DNA from: RGIG3009 sp964390295
Lineage (GTDB): Bacteria > Bacillota > Clostridia > Oscillospirales > Acutalibacteraceae
Assembly: GCA_964390295.1 (NCBI GenBank)
Contig: CAYMHR010000044.1
Coordinates: 1 to 9,664, forward strand
DNA length: 9,664 bases
Reading direction: 5' to 3'
Both the position numbers and the translations under genes were made by a program. Positions 5,528-9,664 of this stretch are shown in pieces (the first letter of the stretch is position 1; each line of letters opens with the position of its first letter). The notes beneath the pieces were generated by a model. That model saw only the letters and a program-made list of their open reading frames with translations, was not told the DNA's origin and ran no database searches.

Positions 5528-6634
5528 TTACAAATAGATTCGCGGTACGCGTTTGCCGACTCGGCAAAGCACTTCATAGGCAATGGTATCACCGGCGAGC
5601 GCCAGCTCCCAAGCTGACGGGTCGCCTCCGAACACGGTGACGGGATCACCGACGGCGGCTTCGGGTATGGCGGTGACGTCCAGCAGACATTGATCCATGC
5701 ACACCCGACCGACCAGCGGGGCGCGCCGGCCGCGAACCGACAGTGCGGCGCGGTTGGAACAGGCGCGGGGCAGGCCGTCGGCATAGCCCAGAGGGACGGT
5801 GGCAAGGCGCGAGGGGGCGGTGGTGACCGCCGTGCCGCCGTAGCTGACGGCGGTGCCTGCCGGGACGGTTTTAATCTGGGCAACGACGCTGTGCAGGGTC
5901 ATGGCCGGTTGCAGAGGGATCAGCGGCTCCCCGGCCGGGGAACAGCCGTACAGCACGATGCCGGGACGCACCATATCAAGTTGCATCTCCGGAAACCGCA
6001 GTGCTGCCGCCGAGCTGCAACAGTGGTGCAGGGCAAAGGTGACGCCGCGTTGCTCCAGCTGTTGGATGGCGGTGGTGAAGCGGTGAAACTGGCGGTGGGT
6101 GTAGGCGTTGGCTTCGGGGGTGTCGGTGTCCGCCATGGAGAAGTGGGTGAACACCCCGGTGGCGTGCAGGTGCGGTAACGCGCAGGCAGCGACGATGGCG
6201 TCCAGCGGCACGTCATCGTAGCAGACGAAGCCGATGCGCCCCATGCCGGTATCCAGCGCGACGTGCACCTCGACCGTGACGCCGGCCGCGGCCGCGGCGG
6301 CGTTGAGTGCGGCGGCATAGTCGCCGTCGGACACGGACTGCGCGACGTTCAGCTGTGCCAGCCGCGCCGCTTGATCGGGCGGTGTGTAGGCCAGCAACAG
6401 CAGAGGCAGGGTAATGCCTGCCGCGCGCAGCTCCTCCGCTTCACAAATATGCGAGACACAGAGCTGATCGACCCCGGCGGCCGCCAACGCGCGGGCAACG
6501 GGGACGGCACCGTGGCCGTAGGCGTCGGCCTTGACCGATGCCATGACCCGGCACGACGGCGCGAGCGCCTGACGAACCGCACGGTAGTTATTCACGATCG
6601 CTTGCAGGTCGACCTCGGCCCAGACGCGTTCCAC
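5528..6634 (-). CDS. alr: Alanine racemase
   Basis: PLP-dependent interconversion of L- and D-alanine, supplying D-Ala for peptidoglycan; cytoplasmic. The 368-residue product is of normal length. The PLP lysine is K35 in the motif ASVKADAYGHGA, and the opposite catalytic tyrosine is Y265 in VSYGGTAV. LDTGMGRIGF (127-136), RFPEMQLDMVRPGIVLYG and PLVGRVCMDQ are further family motifs. GTG 6634 is chosen because GGAGGAG stands 5 nt upstream and ERVWAEVDLQAIVNNY is the usual beginning; the upstream ATG 6670 lies at the predicted transcription start and has no ribosome site. The position that is a carbamylated lysine in the Geobacillus enzyme (K129) appears to be alanine (A126), and the usual Asn of the ANS motif is Ser (S207). 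First gene of a unit with the AraC regulator. Confidence 0.96.
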   Translation of the reverse strand: MERVWAEVDLQAIVNNYRAVRQALAPSCRVMASVKADAYGHGAVPVARALAAAGVDQLCVSHICEAEELRAAGITLPLLLLAYTPPDQAARLAQLNVAQSVSDGDYAAALNAAAAAAGVTVEVHVALDTGMGRIGFVCYDDVPLDAIVAACALPHLHATGVFTHFSMADTDTPEANAYTHRQFHRFTTAIQQLEQRGVTFALHHCCSSAAALRFPEMQLDMVRPGIVLYGCSPAGEPLIPLQPAMTLHSVVAQIKTVPAGTAVSYGGTAVTTAPSRLATVPLGYADGLPRACSNRAALSVRGRRAPLVGRVCMDQCLLDVTAIPEAAVGDPVTVFGGDPSAWELALAGDTIAYEVLCRVGKRVPRIYL

Positions 6635-6671
6635 AGGCGCTCCTCCGTTCTCACAAAACCATTCCAGCATC

Positions 6672-6700
6672 AGTATACCGCATTTCCGACGGTAAATCAA
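6672..6700 (-). promoter_or_regulatory. Sigma-A-type promoter of alr
   Basis: Minus strand: -35 TTGATT (6695-6700), 17-nt spacer, -10 TATACT (6672-6677). The match is 4 of 6 and 5 of 6 with ideal spacing. Transcription should begin near 6665, giving a leader of about 30 nt to GTG 6634 and ruling against the ATG at 6670. The promoter lies just outside the repeat cluster that occupies most of the 6700-7254 gap. Confidence 0.7.
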
Positions 6701-6814
6701 GACCAAATCTGCAAATTCTGACCGGAAATGTACTTTTTCTTGGGAGGAAGGAGTGAAAATATACTTTTAGTATGATTGAGTGATGGCGGAGGGGGTGTGG
6801 CACTAGCACAAACT

Positions 6815-7160
6815 CAAAGGATCGCCGCCGAAGGCGGTGGTGCTTCACGCAGTGGCGACCTCTCAGACTTTTTGCTTCGCAAAAACCCAGCTCCCCTGAC
6901 CAGGGGAGCCGAGTAAAGCCCGCACAAGCTCCGTATACCTCCCTCTGATGAGTTGTGCGCGGCAATGATCGAGCCGCAGCGAGACGGTGTCAGCGAAGCT
7001 GACGGAGGGAGAGAAAAAGCAAGACTACCCCTCAGTCACGCTGGCGCGTGACAGCTCCCCTGACAAGGTGAGCCACGCCTAGCGGCGAGCATCGAGCTTA
7101 AACTCTGCACCACTTTGGTGCGTGGCAGAGTTGAGGCGAAGTGCTCCACGCAGTGGCGAC
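6815..7160. repeat. Palindromic repeat array upstream of alr, mixed orientation
   Basis: Modules: CCGCC-GAA-GGCGG (6825-6837); a 20-nt segment at about 6839-6858 repeated with one difference at 7141-7160; TTTTTGC-TTC-GCAAAAA (6869-6885); GCTCCCCTG-AC-CAGGGGAGC (6890-6909); a half stem (CCTCCCTCTGATGAG, about 6938-6952) that ends abruptly as if truncated; GTCAGC-GAA-GCTGAC (6989-7003); the inverted copy of 3418-3491 at 7001-7074; and GCACCA-CTT-TGGTGC (7106-7120). No gene is supported between 6701 and 7254. The stretch 6710-6790 is AT-richer, holds a small ATACT-TTT-AGTAT palindrome (6761-6773) and shows nothing else I can name. Confidence 0.8.
7001..7074 (-). repeat. Inverted long repeat, right copy
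   Basis: Inverse of 3418-3491 with few changes. Its middle hairpin GTCACGC-TGGC-GCGTGAC (about 7035-7052) is fully paired here, while the left copy has a mismatch at the same stem. In contrast the CTCCCC stem here has a mismatch (GGTGAG for GGGGAG). The adjacent 7087-7122 matches 3286-3320 inverted, extending the paired region; the left side has an extra hairpin pair between the two blocks. Confidence 0.7.
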
Positions 7161-7164
7161 GGTG

Positions 7165-7201
7165 AAAAAGAACGCCGACCCATGGTGTGGGTCGGCGTTT
7201 T
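7165..7201 (-). terminator. Intrinsic terminator of the zinc-ribbon gene
   Basis: Perfect 12-bp stem, AACGCCGACCCA (7171-7182) with TGGGTCGGCGTT (7188-7199), 5-nt loop. On the minus strand it is followed by CTTTTTC (7164-7170), about 55 nt beyond the stop of the gene ending at 7255. On the plus strand the stem ends in GTTTTGC, so weak action in the other direction is possible. Its sequence is not part of the repeat family. Confidence 0.85.
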
Positions 7202-7254
7202 GCTCAGGTTATTATTTTTCGTCGTTGCCGGGCCATCGGCACGGCTTCGGTCGG

Positions 7255-9459
7255 TTAATCGTAGAAGCTCGTCATCCAGCCGTTGACGGTGTCGTGGGCA
7301 TCGTAGTACTGCTCCACCAGCACCTGCACCTCGTCGTCCAGCTCGCGGCTCTCGCCGTTTTCATACACGCACAGCGTGCCGGAGCCGTTGTCGTAATCCT
7401 TCAGATACAACAGCTTGCCCTGCGCCGTCCAAATGAACTGATGCACGTCGTCGTCCACCTTTTCGGACTCGCCGTTCGCATAGAGGTACAGCACGCCCTC
7501 CTCCTTGTCCTCGTCGTACTCGGCCAGCACCGCGATGCGCGGCTCCTCCTCGTCGGACACTTCCCACGTATAGCACGTTTTGCCGACCAGCTTGCCGTCG
7601 ATATAGTAGTCGTAGTAGGAGTTATAGCTGTCGTCCGTGATTTTTTCCTTGCCGTACAGCACGTGGTTGCCAAGGATGGTGAAATAGTTGGCAACTTCGC
7701 TGTCCACCTGCGTGGCGTTCGTGCCGTCGGTCGCCTTCGCCTTGTACAGCGTGTAGATGTTGTACGTGGCGACGTTTTCCTCCGGCTGGGTTTCCGGCTG
7801 GATCGCCACGGTGTAATACACGGTTTCATCGTCCGTGACTTGCGCGTCGGCCACGACGTCCTGACAGAGGAGGTACGCCTTGCCCTTCACGGCGGTGTAG
7901 CTGGAGCTGCTGTTTTCCAGCGCCAGGTTCGCTTGGTAATCCAGGTCGTCGACATCGGTCAGCGTCGAGATTTTCACCTTCGGCAGGTCCTTTCCTTCGC
8001 TCATCGTGTAAACGATGACATCGCTCGCCCCGGTGGTATACAGGGGATTGAAAATGCCGGACGTGACCTCGGTGGATTTACCGTCCGCGCGGTAGTAGAG
8101 CGTGGCGGTATTGATATTCATCGTCGTCGCTTGGGCGTCGTTGCGAAGCTCGTCGCGATCCGCGCGCTCGTTCTTCGCTTTGGTATACGCGTCGTAATCG
8201 TCATAATACTGGCTGTACGCGTCGAGGTACGCATCCCAGGCGGCATCGTAGGCATCCCAGGTGTCGTAAGCGTCCCAGCTCGGCACGGTGGGCGCGGTCG
8301 GAGCCTCCAGCGACGCGGCGTCCGCGTCCTTCATATCGTCCTCCAGGAAGTCCGCCAGCGTGTACTTCGTGGATTGGTACACCAGATAGTAGAAGCCGGC
8401 ATCCTCCTCCGGATAGGTGAGGAGCGAGACGTTGGTGGCGATTTTCTTCGCCTTGTCGTCGCCCTTGAGGAAATAGAGGGTGGAGACGTCGCCGTCGTCT
8501 ATCTCCGTCGTGACGTAGTACAGCTCGTCGCCGTCATCGCTGACGTAGATCGGGTAGCTGTTTTCCGGTAGCTCCGTCTCGTCGTCGCCGCGGCGAAGCG
8601 TGTAGTTTTCGTCGGCATCCGCCAGCAGGTAGTTTTCACCGTCGTCGGAAGCGCTGAAGTTGGCAATATCGCGCGCGATGCGCTCCGCCTTGCCGTTTGA
8701 GAGGGTGTAGCGGTACAGATCGCCGGTGACGGTGCCGTCCTCGTAGCTTTCGGCGGTCATGTACAGCACCGTTTTGTTGTCCTTCAGCACGACGTAGGAG
8801 TACACCTCGTCGTAGATTTCGGTTTCGTCCGCCTTGGGATCGTTGGCCGGACGGAAGTACAGCGGACGACCGGAAGCAGAGCTGCCCTCGGTATCGCCGA
8901 GCCAGAACAGGTTATCGCCTGCCACGCGGACCGAAACGCCGAACAGGAAGCCGGCCTGCTCCAAAACGGAGTTGCTGGAGTTTTTGCCGACCATCCAGGC
9001 GTCGGTGACGGTGAGTGGCTCGCTCTTGTCGCTGTCAAGGTCGAGATACACCAGCTCGCCGTCCTTCAGATAGAGGGCGTAGGGCTTGCTTTCCTCGTTG
9101 CCGCCGCGGATGAGCGGCAGTAGGAACATGACGAATACCACGGCCAGCGCCGCAACCACCGCGACGATGGCGGAGATCAGGCCGATCTTTTTGCCCTTGC
9201 TCATCGGTTTTTTGGCCGTTGCCGTAACGACAGGATACTCCGCGGCAGGCACCGCGGCAACGTCGGGCGCTTCGGTGACGGCGACGGGAGCTTCCACGGG
9301 GGCCGTCGGGACAGGCTCCGCCGCAGAGGGGACGACCGCCGGGGCGACTTCTGCCGGGGCGGAAGCCACTACGGGAGTGCTGTCAACGGGGCTTCCGCAG
9401 GACGGGCAGAACTTAACGTTGTCCGGAAGCTTTACGCCGCAATTTTCACAAAAAGCCAT
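7255..9459 (-). CDS. Zinc-ribbon membrane-anchored protein with large extracytoplasmic domain
   Basis: The 734-residue product begins with a zinc ribbon: C4-x2-C7 and C18-x2-C21 in MAFCENCGVKLPDNVKFCPS. A Pro/Ala/Val/Glu-rich linker (about 25-82) and a basic patch (KKPMSKGKK) lead to one membrane helix (about 92-117, IGLISAIVAVVAALAVVFVM), so the ribbon should be cytoplasmic and the remaining ~615 residues outside. That domain contains repeated strands of the type YALYLKDGELVYLDLDSD and LYYVTTEIDDGDVSTLYFLK, resembling a beta-propeller-like (DUF5050-like) fold. Near residues 393-425 lies a Trp/Tyr/Asp-rich repeat (WDAYDTWDAYDAAWDAYLDA). ATG 9459 is set by GGAGGTG 7 nt upstream; the frame continues upstream to 9519, but that start would overlap the promoter. 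The gene is monocistronic, with its own promoter and terminator. The function is unknown; a sensor or envelope role is only inference. Confidence 0.88.
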   Translation of the reverse strand: MAFCENCGVKLPDNVKFCPSCGSPVDSTPVVASAPAEVAPAVVPSAAEPVPTAPVEAPVAVTEAPDVAAVPAAEYPVVTATAKKPMSKGKKIGLISAIVAVVAALAVVFVMFLLPLIRGGNEESKPYALYLKDGELVYLDLDSDKSEPLTVTDAWMVGKNSSNSVLEQAGFLFGVSVRVAGDNLFWLGDTEGSSASGRPLYFRPANDPKADETEIYDEVYSYVVLKDNKTVLYMTAESYEDGTVTGDLYRYTLSNGKAERIARDIANFSASDDGENYLLADADENYTLRRGDDETELPENSYPIYVSDDGDELYYVTTEIDDGDVSTLYFLKGDDKAKKIATNVSLLTYPEEDAGFYYLVYQSTKYTLADFLEDDMKDADAASLEAPTAPTVPSWDAYDTWDAYDAAWDAYLDAYSQYYDDYDAYTKAKNERADRDELRNDAQATTMNINTATLYYRADGKSTEVTSGIFNPLYTTGASDVIVYTMSEGKDLPKVKISTLTDVDDLDYQANLALENSSSSYTAVKGKAYLLCQDVVADAQVTDDETVYYTVAIQPETQPEENVATYNIYTLYKAKATDGTNATQVDSEVANYFTILGNHVLYGKEKITDDSYNSYYDYYIDGKLVGKTCYTWEVSDEEEPRIAVLAEYDEDKEEGVLYLYANGESEKVDDDVHQFIWTAQGKLLYLKDYDNGSGTLCVYENGESRELDDEVQVLVEQYYDAHDTVNGWMTSFYD

Positions 9460-9489
9460 TTTGAAACACCTCCAAGATTTCTTAATTTT

Positions 9490-9519
9490 ATTAAACAACG
9501 AAACGACGGTGATTGTCAA
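9490..9519 (-). promoter_or_regulatory. Sigma-A-type promoter of the zinc-ribbon gene
   Basis: Minus strand: perfect -35 TTGACA (9514-9519), 18-nt spacer, -10 TTTAAT (9490-9495, 5 of 6). A start near 9483 leaves a leader of roughly 24 nt that holds the GGAGGTG site at 9467-9473. This placement excludes translation from the farther-upstream in-frame start at 9519. Confidence 0.7.
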
Positions 9520-9578
9520 TAGATTATTCGACGGTTGTGCGGTTTCTTTTATGGAGTCAGGGATCGATAGCCAACACG

Positions 9579-9664
9579 GGTGCCTTGCCTCCCCGAACCC
9601 CTCTTGCCTCCCCTTCGAAAAGGGGAGGTGGCATCGCGAAGCGATGACGGAGAGGTCGATACAG
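9579..9664 (-). repeat. Palindromic repeat cluster, right-edge copy (inverted)
   Basis: Reads as the inverse of the 3332-3394 unit: ATCGC-GAA-GCGAT (9633-9645), CCTCCCCTT-CGAA-AAGGGGAGG (9607-9628), and a tail (9583-9610) that is the inverse of the GGGGAGGCAAGAGGGG segment at 3636-3664 over about 28 nt. The flanking CGACCTCTCCGTC link is present inverted at 9646-9658. The cluster probably continues past the window. The stretch 9520-9578 shows no gene. Confidence 0.8.

Noticed and set aside
4496..5617. A 373-codon plus-strand open frame
   Set aside because: It begins in repeats, is antisense to the AraC gene and runs into alr; the composition is that of a shadow.
6635..6706. Longer alr start at ATG 6670 or farther upstream
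   Set aside because: ATG 6670 lies right after the -10 box at 6672-6677, so it would be at or before the transcript start; GTG 6634 has an ideal ribosome site.
7141..8571. A 476-codon plus-strand open frame
   Set aside because: It lies opposite the zinc-ribbon gene, crosses that gene's terminator and part of a repeat, and its Val/Arg/His-rich product has no motifs.
9460..9519. Longer start of the zinc-ribbon protein near 9519
   Set aside because: It coincides with the -35 box and would place 20 unrelated residues before the conserved MAFCENCG beginning, which has its own GGAGGTG.
1..9664. tRNA, rRNA, transposase or integrase genes
   Set aside because: None could be recognised on either strand by eye; the repeats carry no coding capacity of their own.

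Overview
The window looks like chromosomal DNA of a GC-rich, endospore-forming Clostridia species, probably from the Oscillospirales (Ruminococcaceae/Oscillospiraceae) side. Evidence: a stage II sporulation protein R gene with a sigma-F-like promoter, an adjacent ACT-domain/PFL-family pair, a membrane-anchored zinc-ribbon protein typical of gut Clostridia, strong purine-rich Shine-Dalgarno sites and consensus vegetative promoters. The genus cannot be fixed from this sequence alone.

Layout. 1-250: a repeat fragment, then an AT-rich segment with back-to-back promoters. 251-1452: a decayed gene for a membrane/coiled-coil protein; its reading frame is broken by an in-frame TAA and two apparent +1 shifts. 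1548-3187: a tight two-gene unit on the plus strand (ACT-domain regulator-like protein, then a DUF711/PFL-family protein). 3188-3682: a convergent intergenic region filled with palindromic repeats. 3683-4288: spoIIR on the minus strand. 4289-4615: more repeats, including the terminator of the next unit. 4616-6634: a minus-strand unit, alr (alanine racemase) followed 15 nt later by an AraC-family regulator, with a near-consensus promoter just upstream of alr. 6700-7254: a third repeat-filled region plus a clean terminator. 7255-9459: a large minus-strand gene for a zinc-ribbon, single-pass membrane protein with a big extracytoplasmic domain and a Trp/Tyr-rich repeat. 9520-9664: the start of another repeat cluster in inverted orientation.

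The intact genes are ordinary for the group: cell-wall D-alanine supply (alr), compartment signalling in sporulation (spoIIR), and conserved proteins of unknown role. The most striking signal is a family of modular palindromic repeats that fills every larger intergenic gap. Individual modules keep their flanks while both arms of a short stem change together from copy to copy, so structure rather than sequence seems conserved. The modules also supply a terminator (4542-4587) and the last codons of spoIIR. No RNA genes, CRISPR array, transposase or complete mobile element were seen.
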